From JBOGWP01 sp050693875 (GTDB taxonomy: Bacteria > Actinomycetota > CADDZG01 > JAHWKV01 > JBOGWP01): DNA of 25,125 nt. The notes below the pieces were generated by a model that was not told the DNA's origin, made no database searches, and was given only the letters and a program-made list of their open reading frames with translations. The stretch covers positions 1 through 25,125 of the forward strand of contig JBOGWP010000163.1 of NCBI GenBank assembly GCA_050693875.1. Reading direction: 5' to 3'. The position numbers and the translations under genes are program-made. Positions 15,637 to 22,721 of the stretch are shown here, piece by piece. The first letter of the stretch is position 1; each line of letters opens with the position of its first letter.

Positions 15637-16578
15637 ATGCGTGCGGTCGTGACCGGCGGGGCGGGCTTCATCGGCAGCCACCTGTCGGAGCGGCTGCACG
15701 AGGCCGGTCACGACGTGCTCGTGATCGACGACCTCTCGAGTGGCGAGGGGCGGGTGCCGATCCTTGCGAAGCTCGGGATTTCGTTCGAGCGGGCCGACAT
15801 TCGTGAAGAGTCCGCCGCGGCGGCCATCCGGTCGTACCGTCCGGAGGCGGTTTGCCACCTCGCCGCCCAGATCGACGTGCGGCGGTCCGTCGCCGACCCG
15901 GTGCACGACGCCTCCGTCAACGTCCTCGGAACCCTGCGGATCCTGGAAGCGGCGCGGGCATGCGGCGCGCGAGTCCTGTTTGCTTCCTCGGGCGGCACGA
16001 TCTACGGGGAAGTTCCACCCGAGCACCTGCCCGCGGGGGAGGAGACGATCGGGCGGCCGACCGCCCCCTACGGGATCACGAAGCGCGTTGCGGAGGACTA
16101 TCTGCGCTTCTTCGGCACCACCTACGGCCTCCCGTTCGTCAGCCTTGCACTCGCGAACGTCTACGGCCCCCGCCAGGATCCCCATGGCGAGGCCGGTGTG
16201 GTGGCGATCTTCACCTCGAAGCTCCTGGCCGGTGAACCATGCGTCGTCTACGGCGACGGTGGTCAGACCCGCGACTTCGTGTTCGTCGACGACGTCGTCG
16301 ACGCGTTCGTCGCGGCACTCGACCGGGGAACCGGCGAGACCGTCAACATCGGGACCGGGATCGAGACAACCGTCAACGACCTCTACGAGAGAATCGCCGC
16401 GATCTGCGGCGTCGGCGAGCCAGCGAGCCGCGCCCCCGAGCGGGCCGGCGAGCTGCGTCAGAGCGCACTCGACGCACGGAAGGCGGAACGCGTGCTGGAC
16501 TGGAGGCCGGCCACGAGCCTCGATGATGGCCTCGCCCGTACCGTGGAGTGGTTCCGGGAGAACGCCCGAGCTTCCTGA
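15637..16578 (+). CDS. NAD-dependent sugar-nucleotide epimerase (UDP-glucose 4-epimerase type)
   Basis: This 313-residue protein is a short-chain dehydrogenase of the extended type that interconverts or modifies a nucleotide-sugar, most likely UDP-glucose/UDP-galactose. GGAGFIG (7-13) binds NAD, DDLSSG is the adenine-ribose contact, SSGGTIYG (117-124) and YGITK (Y145, K149) form the active site, and ANVYGPRQDP and GDGGQTRDFVFVDDV match the sugar-binding half. The length is normal. The ATG at 15637 is chosen because the Rossmann fold starts there; GGGAG lies 11 nt upstream, and the upstream open frame is a shadow of the protease repeats. It converges on the DUF3105 gene with a 4-nt gap. It could supply sugars to the glycan cluster. 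Related enzymes acting on other sugars cannot be excluded. Confidence 0.9.
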   Translation: MRAVVTGGAGFIGSHLSERLHEAGHDVLVIDDLSSGEGRVPILAKLGISFERADIREESAAAAIRSYRPEAVCHLAAQIDVRRSVADPVHDASVNVLGTLRILEAARACGARVLFASSGGTIYGEVPPEHLPAGEETIGRPTAPYGITKRVAEDYLRFFGTTYGLPFVSLALANVYGPRQDPHGEAGVVAIFTSKLLAGEPCVVYGDGGQTRDFVFVDDVVDAFVAALDRGTGETVNIGTGIETTVNDLYERIAAICGVGEPASRAPERAGELRQSALDARKAERVLDWRPATSLDDGLARTVEWFRENARAS

Positions 16579-16582
16579 GATC

Positions 16583-17206
16583 TCAGCAGGCGATACCGAC
16601 CTGCTCCGGCCCCTTGCCGCAGCGCTCCTTGATGAAGTCCTTCACCACCGGCTCCGAGAACCGCTGACAGGTCATCAGATGGCGCCAGGCGGTGATCGCG
16701 ATGGGCTTGTCGATCTTCGGGTTGGGGGCCACGATGACGCCCTCCGCGTACCCGTCGACGAGCTTCAGCAGCTGGTCGAGCTGCCGGTCGGGGAGGTCCT
16801 TGTACTGGACCACGACGCCTCCGTGCTCGAGGTTGTGGACCAGCGTCTCCGTCTCGACCCTCTGGTCGTAGTCCCCCCAGCCTGCCGGGGAGGCGTAGTG
16901 CCATCCCGATGTGGGTGGGTTCGAGTTGTAGGCCGGGTGGGACTCGCCCTGCCTGATGTGGGTCTGGCCCTGATCGTCGAAGGTCCGGTCGGCCGAGCAG
17001 CCGGCCGCCTTCGCGGACTGCGCGACGTTCTGGTTCGACGACCGCACCAGGATCACTCCGACGACCGCGGCGGCGACGATCAGCGTGGCGACCGCGACTG
17101 CGGTGACGACCTTCTTTCGCTGCTGCGCCTGCCGCCGGCGCCGCTCCGCCTCGAGCCGGGCCTGCCGCGCAGCCTCGCGCTTGGACTTCTTGCTGGTCTG
17201 GCTCAC
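16583..17206 (-). CDS. DUF3105 membrane-anchored protein
   Basis: This 207-residue protein has a very basic, coiled N-terminus inside the cell (about 1-32), one membrane helix (33-54, VVTAVAVATLIVAAAVVGVILV) and an outside domain with the DUF3105 signatures NPPTSGWH (96-103) and HNLEHGG (124-130). The histidines and two late cysteines (in TCQRF and ERCGKG, plus the final Cys) suggest a metal or disulfide site, but the function of the family is not established to my knowledge. The start is GTG 17206; the only SD-like stretch is AGGA about 10 nt upstream, 12 nt before the end of the CTAG-bounded repeat. It lies downstream of cofD-cofE on the same strand but is separated from them by that repeat, so it may be transcribed separately. 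Confidence 0.88.
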   Translation of the reverse strand: MSQTSKKSKREAARQARLEAERRRRQAQQRKKVVTAVAVATLIVAAAVVGVILVRSSNQNVAQSAKAAGCSADRTFDDQGQTHIRQGESHPAYNSNPPTSGWHYASPAGWGDYDQRVETETLVHNLEHGGVVVQYKDLPDRQLDQLLKLVDGYAEGVIVAPNPKIDKPIAITAWRHLMTCQRFSEPVVKDFIKERCGKGPEQVGIAC

Positions 17207-17218
17207 GCTCGATGCATC

Positions 17219-17534
17219 CTAGCGGGTCGCTTCGCTCCCCGGTACAGGTTGGAAAGGCAACGGGCGGCCTCCGGCCGCGGTCCTCAATGTCGGCCCGCCT
17301 CGCCTTGCTCGGCGAGCCGAGGCATCGCCGGCAGTCCTCTATGCCGGCAGGCCCTCGCTTCGCTCTGCCTGCCGGGCCTCGCTCGGCGAGCCGAGCCTTC
17401 GCCGGCAGTCCTCTATGCCGGCAGGGCTTCACTCTGTTCGGCGCCTGCCGGGCCCAGCTTGAGGTGGGCCCGGGTCGGTCTCGTCCCAAAACTTGACTCA
17501 TTCGCACCAACTTCGGCACCTCGAGCTGGGCTAG
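17219..17534. repeat. CTAG-bounded intergenic repeat, copy 1 (316 bp)
   Basis: The element begins CTAGCGGGTCGCTTCG and ends GAGCTGGGCTAG, so both ends carry a 5-bp inverted CTAGC/GCTAG. It matches the reverse complement of 21812-22052: the first 30 bases are identical, as are about 34 bases from roughly 17267, and the other ends agree (GGCACCTC then AGCTGGGCTAG). The middle holds two tandem ~74-nt modules (from 17308 and 17382), each with a near-palindrome CTCGGCGAGCCGAG and a GCCGGCA...TGCCGGC hairpin. Flanking bases TGCATC and TGCACC could be a decayed target duplication. It fills most of the gap between the DUF3105 gene and cofE; the remaining 42 nt up to 17576 hold nothing I recognise. 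No transposase is encoded, so this is a MITE-like or structured intergenic repeat. Confidence 0.8.
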
Positions 17535-17576
17535 TGCACCGGCCGAACGCTCGCGGAGCTGCGCGGAGTGGGTCAC

Positions 17577-18332
17577 TCACCGAAAGAGATCGTCGGCCGC
17601 CTTGCGGACGAGCCCCCGGGCGCGGCCGCGGCCCCGCCGGAACCGGACTCCACGCGCGATCGCCGCAGGCACCCCGTCGGTCTTGCCCATCACCAGCTCC
17701 GCCGCCGCGGCGACCTCGTCGGCAACCGCGATCACGGTTGCCCGCAGCGAGTTGCCGAAGGTGTCGACCGCTCCCCGGTAGTCGATCAGCGGGAGCATAC
17801 CGGCGATGCCGATGGCAAGGTTGGTCTGCCCGATGCGCCAGGCCCTGCCGAAGGTGTCTGAGATGACGACCGCCGGGTGGCGCCCGGTGAGCTGCCGCAC
17901 CCTCCGCCGCAGCCGCCGCGCCGACTTGTCCGGGTCGACGGGCAGCAGCGTGACCTGCCCGGCTTCGAGGTTGGAGGCATCGACCCCCGCGTTGGCGCAG
18001 ATGAACCCATGCCTGGTCTCGGCGATGATCAGGCTCCCCCGGCGGCGGACGATCCGTGCCGCCTCCATCTCCGTGATCATGTGGCGCGCCTCGTCGTCGT
18101 ACGGATGCACCTCACGGATACGCCCCTCGGCCTTCGATACGACCTTCTGCGTCACGACGAGGACATCGTCGTCGAGGAGCTCCACGCCCGCCCCCGTCGC
18201 GGCCTCCACGATCATCTCCGCCAGGTCCGCACCGGGGGCGATCTCGGGAATCCCCGGGATCGGAAGCAGCAGCACCGGACCCGGAGCCGGGCTCGAGATG
18301 CGGGCGCCGTCCGCCGGCCCGGGGGAGCTCAT
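17577..18332 (-). CDS. cofE: Coenzyme F420-0:L-glutamate ligase (CofE; FbiB N-terminal domain)
   Basis: This 251-residue enzyme adds glutamates to F420-0 using GTP, the last step of F420 synthesis. Family motifs are TQKVVSKAEG (61-70), ANAGVDASN (113-121), ISDTFGRAWR (157-166) and GQTNLAIG (168-175), which together bind GTP, metal and F420-0. Unlike mycobacterial FbiB it ends after the ligase domain: there is no C-terminal FMN-dependent nitroreductase-like domain. The ATG overlaps the cofD stop by 4 nt with no SD, so translation is probably coupled to cofD. The stop is followed by 42 nt and then the CTAG-bounded repeat. The assignment is firm because all motifs are present and the other F420 genes are adjacent. 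Confidence 0.95.
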   Translation of the reverse strand: MSSPGPADGARISSPAPGPVLLLPIPGIPEIAPGADLAEMIVEAATGAGVELLDDDVLVVTQKVVSKAEGRIREVHPYDDEARHMITEMEAARIVRRRGSLIIAETRHGFICANAGVDASNLEAGQVTLLPVDPDKSARRLRRRVRQLTGRHPAVVISDTFGRAWRIGQTNLAIGIAGMLPLIDYRGAVDTFGNSLRATVIAVADEVAAAAELVMGKTDGVPAAIARGVRFRRGRGRARGLVRKAADDLFR

Positions 18333-19252
18333 GACTGGAGAACCCCGCCGGCGAGTCGGGTCGCGATCTCCTCGGTGGCCATCACGGTCTCCAAGACGAT
18401 AGCGCGCATCCCGAGGGCCTCGACCTTCACCGCCTCCTCCGGGTCGCGCCGGTCGACCACGAAGGTGCTGCAGAAATCGCGGTACAGGCCGGCGACGCCG
18501 GATGCGGAGACCTCAGCCCCCGCGATCGGGAGCATCCGAGCGGCGGGGCCCTTCAGCGCCGCCCCCGTGACGATCGGCGAGACTGCGACCACGACCTCGC
18601 GCCGGCGCCGGAGCGCCTCCCGGATCCCGGGGACGGCCAGGATCGGGCCGATCGAGACGACCGGGTTCGACGGGCAGACGATCACGCGCTCGGCGGCCTC
18701 GATCGACTCCAGCACGCCCGGAGCCGGACGGGCCGACTGGGCTCCGGCGAAGCGAACCGCGGCCACCTCCTCGGCGTGCCCCCTGCGCACGAAGTACTCC
18801 TGGAACTCGCGCTCCTCCCCGCCCCGGATCCGCACGCGCGTGCGTACCGCGTCGTCGCTCATCGGAACCAGCCGGGCTTGGACGCCCATTGCCCTTCGAA
18901 TCCGGTCGGTTGCCTCCGAGAGCGGCAGCCCCTCTCGCAGCCAGGTCGTGCGGGCGAGGTGGGTGCCGAGGTCCCGGTCGCCGAGCCGGAACCACGCATC
19001 CACTCCGAGCCTCCGAGTTTGGGCGAGAGCGGTGGTCGTGTCGCCTCGAAAGCCCCACCCGGCCTGCTCGTCGACCTCCCCCGCGAGGGTGTACGTGACG
19101 ATGTCCAGGTCCGGGCTGACGTGGAGCCCGTGGAAGACGGCGTCGTCTCCGGTGTTTCCCACAATCGTGATGTCCGCCGGGCCCGTCGCTCGCACGAGCC
19201 CCCGCAGCAGACGCGCGGCCCCGACTCCACCGGCAAGCGCGACAACGCTCAC
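18329..19252 (-). CDS. cofD: 2-phospho-L-lactate (or PEP) transferase making F420-0 (CofD/FbiA)
   Basis: This 307-residue enzyme transfers the phospholactyl or phosphoenolpyruvyl group from the GDP-linked donor made by CofC to Fo, giving F420-0 or dehydro-F420-0. It starts with LAGGVGAARLLRGL, the family's nucleotide-binding loop, followed by NTGDDAVFHGLHVSPDLD and later CPSNPVVSIGPILAVPG and SPIVTGAALKGPA, all typical of CofD. Length is normal. The start is GTG 19252: no SD is present, but TAGCCT ends 8 nt upstream, so the message is probably leaderless. It leads the cofD-cofE pair and is divergent from fbiC across 85 nt. Confidence 0.96.
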   Translation of the reverse strand: MSVVALAGGVGAARLLRGLVRATGPADITIVGNTGDDAVFHGLHVSPDLDIVTYTLAGEVDEQAGWGFRGDTTTALAQTRRLGVDAWFRLGDRDLGTHLARTTWLREGLPLSEATDRIRRAMGVQARLVPMSDDAVRTRVRIRGGEEREFQEYFVRRGHAEEVAAVRFAGAQSARPAPGVLESIEAAERVIVCPSNPVVSIGPILAVPGIREALRRRREVVVAVSPIVTGAALKGPAARMLPIAGAEVSASGVAGLYRDFCSTFVVDRRDPEEAVKVEALGMRAIVLETVMATEEIATRLAGGVLQS

Positions 19253-19260
19253 GACGCCGG

Positions 19261-19266
19261 AGGCTA
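19261..19266 (-). promoter_or_regulatory. Leaderless-type -10 box for cofD-cofE
   Basis: On the minus strand the hexamer reads TAGCCT and ends 8 nt before the cofD GTG at 19252. No Shine-Dalgarno lies in between. This matches the TANNNT actinobacterial -10 pattern with transcription beginning at about the start codon. No strong -35 is visible. Confidence 0.5.
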
Positions 19267-19325
19267 CCAGCCCCCTGTGCGGACGAGTGGAGTCGAAGAG
19301 ATGTGCGACCCGCAGAGCAAGCGGG

Positions 19326-19331
19326 TAGATT
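19326..19331 (+). promoter_or_regulatory. Leaderless-type -10 box for fbiC
   Basis: TAGATT ends 6 nt before the fbiC GTG at 19338, which places the expected transcription start on the start codon itself. No Shine-Dalgarno is present. TGCGAC at 19304-19309 is a possible weak -35 with a 16-nt spacer. Confidence 0.55.
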
Positions 19332-19337
19332 CCTGGC

Positions 19338-21734
19338 GTGATCCGGCTTGCGGGGCGGAATGGCTACGGGCGGGGGGTCCTCGGCCGAGCCGAGGCGCTC
19401 GAGCTGGCCCGGGAGCTCGAAGAGGGGCGGCCCGACGACGACCTCGTCGCCGAGGCGGCACGGCTTCGGGATCGCGGGCACGGCAACCTGGTCACCTACT
19501 CGCCGAAGGTGTTCATCCCACTCACGAAGCTCTGCCGCGATGTCTGTCACTACTGCACCTTCGCCAGGCCGCCGCTGCCCGGCCGCCGCGCCTACCTCAC
19601 CCGAGAGGAGGTGCTCGAGATCGCGCGTTCGGGGGCCGCCGCGGGGTGCCGGGAGGCGCTGTTCACGCTCGGCGACAAGCCCGAGCTCCGATACCGCGTG
19701 GCTCGAGAGGAGCTTCGGGGCATGGGATATGCGACGACGCTCGACTATCTCGCCGATGCGGCGTCGGCGGTGCTGTCGGAGACCGGACTCCTCCCGCACC
19801 TCAACCCCGGGTTGCTGACCGGCGGCGACCTCGAGCGGCTCCGGCACGTGGCCCCTTCGATGGGCCTGATGCTGGAGTCCACGTCGGCACGACTCGGCGA
19901 TCCGGGCGGTCCGCACCACGGCTCGCCGGACAAGGATCCGCGGCTGCGCCTCGCGACGCTCCACGAGGCTGGGCGGCTGAAGATCCCGTTCACGACCGGC
20001 CTGCTCATCGGGATCGGCGAGACCTGGGCGGAGCGCGCCGAAACCCTCCTAGCGGTCCGCGAGGCGCATGAGCGATGGGGCCACGTGCAGGAAGTGATCG
20101 TACAGAACTTCCGGGCCAAGGCCGGGACCCCGATGCATGCCCACCCCGAATCCTCGGCCGGCGAGATGGTGGCGACCATCGCCCTTGCTCGCTTGATCCT
20201 GGGGCCGGCGATGAGCGTGCAGGCCCCCCCGAACCTCGCCAGCGGCGACGAGGTGCTCGGTGCCTACCTCGGGGCCGGGATCAACGACTGGGGCGGGGTT
20301 TCGCGGGTCACCATCGACCACGTCAACCCGGAAGCGCCGTGGCCCGAGCTCGAGCGGCTGCGCGGGGTCACCGAACGAGCCGGGTTCGTGCTCGCGCCAC
20401 GGCTCACCGTCTACCCCCGTTATGCCTTCGATCACGAGTGGATCGCGCGTCCTCTCCGCGGCCCGGTGCTGGCCCTCGCGGACGGAGAGGGGCTGGCACG
20501 GGCCGAGGGATGGCATGCCGGGGGAGTCGCCCCGCCGCCGCCGGCCCCCCCGGGGATGCACGCGCCGCCCGGCTTCTGGTCGGGGGCCGGCACCGTCCAG
20601 ATGCGCACAGGCTTCGAGCGGACGCTCGACGATGCCGGGAGCCGCGAGCTGGGCGAAGCCGAGATCGAGCTGCTGCTTTCCGCACGAGGCCCGGAGCTGG
20701 AGGCGCTCACCGCGGCCGCCGACCGGCTTCGGGCGGAGGTCAGCGGCGAGGCGGTCACCTTCGTGGTCAACCGCAACATCAACTACACGAACATGTGCTA
20801 CTTCCGGTGCGGCTTCTGCGCCTTCTCCAAGGGCCCGAAGTCGCTCAACCTCCGGGGCGACCCCTACCTACTGGAGCTGGAGGAGATCGGCAGGCGCACC
20901 GTCGATGCGCACGAGCGCGGCGCCACGGAAGTCTGCCTCCAGGGCGGGATCCACCCATCGTTCACGGGCGACTTCTACGTGCAGGTGGTGCGGGCGGTGA
21001 AGGAGGCCGTTCCCGAGATGCACGTGCACGCCTTCAGCCCGCTCGAGGTATGGCAGGGTGCCCAGACCAAGGGAGTATCCGTGGCGGACCTTCTCCGGGA
21101 GCTCAAAGACAACGGCCTGTCGACGCTGCCCGGTACCGCGGCGGAGATCCTCGACGACGAGGTCCGCGCCGTGATCTGCCCCGACAAGATAACCACGGAC
21201 GAGTGGGCCTTCGTCGCGAGGACCGCGCACTCGCTCGGTCTCCGCATGACCACGACCATGATGTTCGGCCACGCCGACAGCTACCGATCGTGGGCGCGGC
21301 ACCTCATCGTGCTCCGCGAGATCCAGAAGGAAACCGGAGGGTTCACCGAGTTCGTGCCCCTGCCGTTCGTCCACATGGCCGCGCCGATCTATCTGCGGGG
21401 TCGTGCGCGTCGCGGCCCCACGTTTGCGGAGGCGCTCAAGGTGCACGCGGTCGCCCGGCTTGCGCTGCATCCGTGGATCACCAACGTGCAGGTCTCGTGG
21501 GTGAAGATGGGCCTCGACGGCGCGGCGATGGCCTTGCGGGCCGGCTGCAACGACCTCGGCGGGACGCTGATGAACGAGAACATCTCTCGTGCCGCCGGGG
21601 CTTCCCACGGGCAGGAGGTCACGCCCGAGGAGATCAAGCGGATGGCCGCCGAGATCGGCCGCCCTTGGGCCAGGCGCAACACCGTCTACGGCATCCTGGA
21701 AGCGCAGGAGTTACCAATCGAGGTCCGATTCTGA
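19338..21734 (+). CDS. fbiC: Fo synthase, fused CofG-CofH (FbiC)
   Basis: This 798-residue bifunctional radical-SAM enzyme makes Fo, the deazaflavin core of F420, from tyrosine and 5-amino-6-ribitylamino-uracil. The N-terminal CofG half has its iron-sulfur cluster motif at C66, C70 and C73 (LCRDVCHYCTF), and the C-terminal CofH half has C487, C491 and C494 (MCYFRCGFCAF). Both CxxxCxxC sites are intact. The one-chain fusion is the actinobacterial form; archaea and cyanobacteria usually have two proteins. The length is close to other FbiC proteins, allowing a short linker around 395-420. Start is GTG 19338, 6 nt after a TAGATT box and without an SD. It is divergent from cofD and followed by hairpins and a terminator. 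Confidence 0.97.
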   Translation: MIRLAGRNGYGRGVLGRAEALELARELEEGRPDDDLVAEAARLRDRGHGNLVTYSPKVFIPLTKLCRDVCHYCTFARPPLPGRRAYLTREEVLEIARSGAAAGCREALFTLGDKPELRYRVAREELRGMGYATTLDYLADAASAVLSETGLLPHLNPGLLTGGDLERLRHVAPSMGLMLESTSARLGDPGGPHHGSPDKDPRLRLATLHEAGRLKIPFTTGLLIGIGETWAERAETLLAVREAHERWGHVQEVIVQNFRAKAGTPMHAHPESSAGEMVATIALARLILGPAMSVQAPPNLASGDEVLGAYLGAGINDWGGVSRVTIDHVNPEAPWPELERLRGVTERAGFVLAPRLTVYPRYAFDHEWIARPLRGPVLALADGEGLARAEGWHAGGVAPPPPAPPGMHAPPGFWSGAGTVQMRTGFERTLDDAGSRELGEAEIELLLSARGPELEALTAAADRLRAEVSGEAVTFVVNRNINYTNMCYFRCGFCAFSKGPKSLNLRGDPYLLELEEIGRRTVDAHERGATEVCLQGGIHPSFTGDFYVQVVRAVKEAVPEMHVHAFSPLEVWQGAQTKGVSVADLLRELKDNGLSTLPGTAAEILDDEVRAVICPDKITTDEWAFVARTAHSLGLRMTTTMMFGHADSYRSWARHLIVLREIQKETGGFTEFVPLPFVHMAAPIYLRGRARRGPTFAEALKVHAVARLALHPWITNVQVSWVKMGLDGAAMALRAGCNDLGGTLMNENISRAAGASHGQEVTPEEIKRMAAEIGRPWARRNTVYGILEAQELPIEVRF

Positions 21735-21759
21735 CGGTCCCTGACGGACCGTGAGAAAT

Positions 21760-21795
21760 GAAAAGCCCCGACCAGGGCGGGGCCGGGGGCTTTTC
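21760..21795. terminator. Bidirectional intrinsic terminator between fbiC and cofC
   Basis: GAAAAGCCCC (21760-21769) pairs perfectly with GGGGCTTTTC (21786-21795) around a 16-nt loop, giving A-tract/U-tract ends on both strands. It starts 25 nt after the fbiC stop and also lies downstream of the convergent cofC gene, beyond the repeat. A second hairpin, CGGTCC/GGACCG at 21735-21751 with a 5-nt loop, begins right after the fbiC stop. Confidence 0.75.
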
Positions 21796-21811
21796 AGGGC
21801 AGGCAGGTAGG

Positions 21812-22052
21812 CTAGCCCAGCTTGAGGTGCCGAGGTACGAGAGCCCGGCAGGGGGCGCACCTCAAGCGGGGCCCGGCAGGCACCGAGCAAAGCGAGGCCC
21901 TGCCGGCATTGAACGACGCCGCCGGAGGCTCGGCTCGCCGAGCGGGGCCCGGCAGGCACCGAGCGAAGCGAGGCGGGCCGACATTGAGGACCGCGGCCGG
22001 AGGCCGCCCCTTGCCTCTCTGGCCTGTACCGGGGAGCGAAGCGACCCGCTAG
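21812..22052. repeat. CTAG-bounded intergenic repeat, copy 2 (241 bp), inverted
   Basis: This is the inverted, shorter partner of 17219-17534. It begins CTAGCCCAGCTTGAGG and ends CGACCCGCTAG. The right-hand ~90 bases are nearly identical to the first ~90 of copy 1 in reverse complement. Two modules with CCCGGCAGGCACCGAGC start at about 21866 and 21942, a 76-nt period comparable with copy 1. Its last bases overlap the cofC stop codon: the TAG at 22051-22049 is the CTAG of the repeat end. The flanks GGTAGG and CCATGG show no target duplication. Confidence 0.8.
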
Positions 22053-22663
22053 CCATGGAGCAGCATCCGCGCGACATGGACGCTCTCCCGCTCGCCGGGC
22101 GAGCGGGCCAGCAGCTCCACATCGTCGGGCTCGTCCACGTCGAGGGTGAGCGAGGGCAGTTCGAGCGTCCTCGCCACGAGACCCCGGCGGCGCGCCTCGT
22201 CACAATGCGCGACCGCGCTGGCCGGCCCGAACCGCGTCGGGATGATCGCCGGCGGCCGTCGGAGGAGGGCCGCTGTCCCCCCGTCGGCGGCCGCGGCGAC
22301 GGCGACCTGTGCATGGGAGGCGAAGAGGGAGCGCACGTCGTCGGCCCTGACCAGCGGGACGTCGGCGGGAAGCGTCAGGAGCGCGGCGGCGCCCAACGCA
22401 ACCGCGCCCTGCGTCCCCACCGACAGCGCGGCGTTGAGCCCCCGGCCGGGGTCGCCCACGAGCCGGCAGCCGAAGGCCAGGGCGACGGCCTCAGCCTCGC
22501 GGTCCGACGTCACCACGAGCCGGTGCTCCCACTTCTCGGTGGCACGGAGGACGTCGCCCAGCATCGCCAGCGCGAGGCGGCGACGTCCGGCCGCGTCGAG
22601 AAGCGAGCTCAGCCGGGCTTTCGCGGCGCTCAACCGCTTCACGGGGATGAGGATCGCTTCCAA
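22049..22663 (-). CDS. cofC: Phospholactate/phosphoenolpyruvate guanylyltransferase (CofC/FbiD)
   Basis: This 204-residue nucleotidyltransferase joins GTP to 2-phospho-L-lactate or phosphoenolpyruvate, giving the GDP-linked donor used by CofD. It opens with ILIPVKRLSAAKARL (the GTP-binding start of the family) and contains GLNAAL (75-80), LPADVPL (98-104) with the metal-binding Asp, and LDVDEPDD near the end. An in-frame stop lies just upstream, so TTG 22663 is the first possible start, and the family's first residues follow at once. The only SD-like sequence is a bare GAG 6 nt upstream; a TAGGCT box ends 9 nt before. The gene converges on fbiC, and its stop codon lies in the repeat end. It is divergent from the FrhB-like gene. 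Confidence 0.93.
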   Translation of the reverse strand: MEAILIPVKRLSAAKARLSSLLDAAGRRRLALAMLGDVLRATEKWEHRLVVTSDREAEAVALAFGCRLVGDPGRGLNAALSVGTQGAVALGAAALLTLPADVPLVRADDVRSLFASHAQVAVAAAADGGTAALLRRPPAIIPTRFGPASAVAHCDEARRRGLVARTLELPSLTLDVDEPDDVELLARSPGERESVHVARMLLHG

Positions 22664-22672
22664 CGACGTCTC

Positions 22673-22678
22673 AGCCTA
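22673..22678 (-). promoter_or_regulatory. Candidate leaderless -10 box for cofC
   Basis: On the minus strand the hexamer reads TAGGCT and ends 9 nt before the cofC TTG at 22663. The gap is slightly longer than at fbiC, so a leader of two or three bases is possible. Confidence 0.35.
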
Positions 22679-22685
22679 AGGGTGG

Positions 22686-22706
22686 GCCCGGCGTTTCGGG
22701 CCGGGC
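22686..22706. promoter_or_regulatory. Inverted repeat between cofC and the FrhB-like gene, possible operator
   Basis: GCCCGGC (22686-22692) and GCCGGGC (22700-22706) form a perfect 7-bp inverted repeat with a 7-nt centre. It covers the -35 area and abuts the TATACT box of the FrhB-like gene, where a regulator could block or aid transcription. GC-rich DNA produces such repeats by chance, so this is only a candidate. Confidence 0.3.
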
Positions 22707-22707
22707 A

Positions 22708-22713
22708 TATACT
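22708..22713 (+). promoter_or_regulatory. -10 box for the FrhB-like gene
   Basis: TATACT, the best -10 match in the window, ends 8 nt before the ATG at 22722 and there is no Shine-Dalgarno. The transcript should therefore be leaderless or nearly so. No -35 consensus is visible; the inverted repeat at 22686-22706 lies in that place. Confidence 0.55.
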
Positions 22714-22721
22714 CCACGAAC

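Noticed and set aside
17212..17496. Similar short open frames in both CTAG-bounded repeats (shared SGSLRSPVQ and MSARLA stretches)
   Set aside because: The similarity follows from the DNA repeat itself. The products are low-complexity, the hairpin modules break any sensible fold, and no ribosome binding site is seen.
15740..17866. Long plus-strand frame across the epimerase, DUF3105 gene, repeat and cofE end
   Set aside because: It overlaps three well-supported genes in other frames and consists of Arg/Ser/Pro-rich sequence typical of shadows in GC-rich DNA.
17219..22052. Composite transposon carrying the F420 genes
   Set aside because: No transposase or recombinase is encoded, only one copy has even a weak possible target duplication, and cofC lies outside. 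The inverted repeats are real, but transposon status is not supported.
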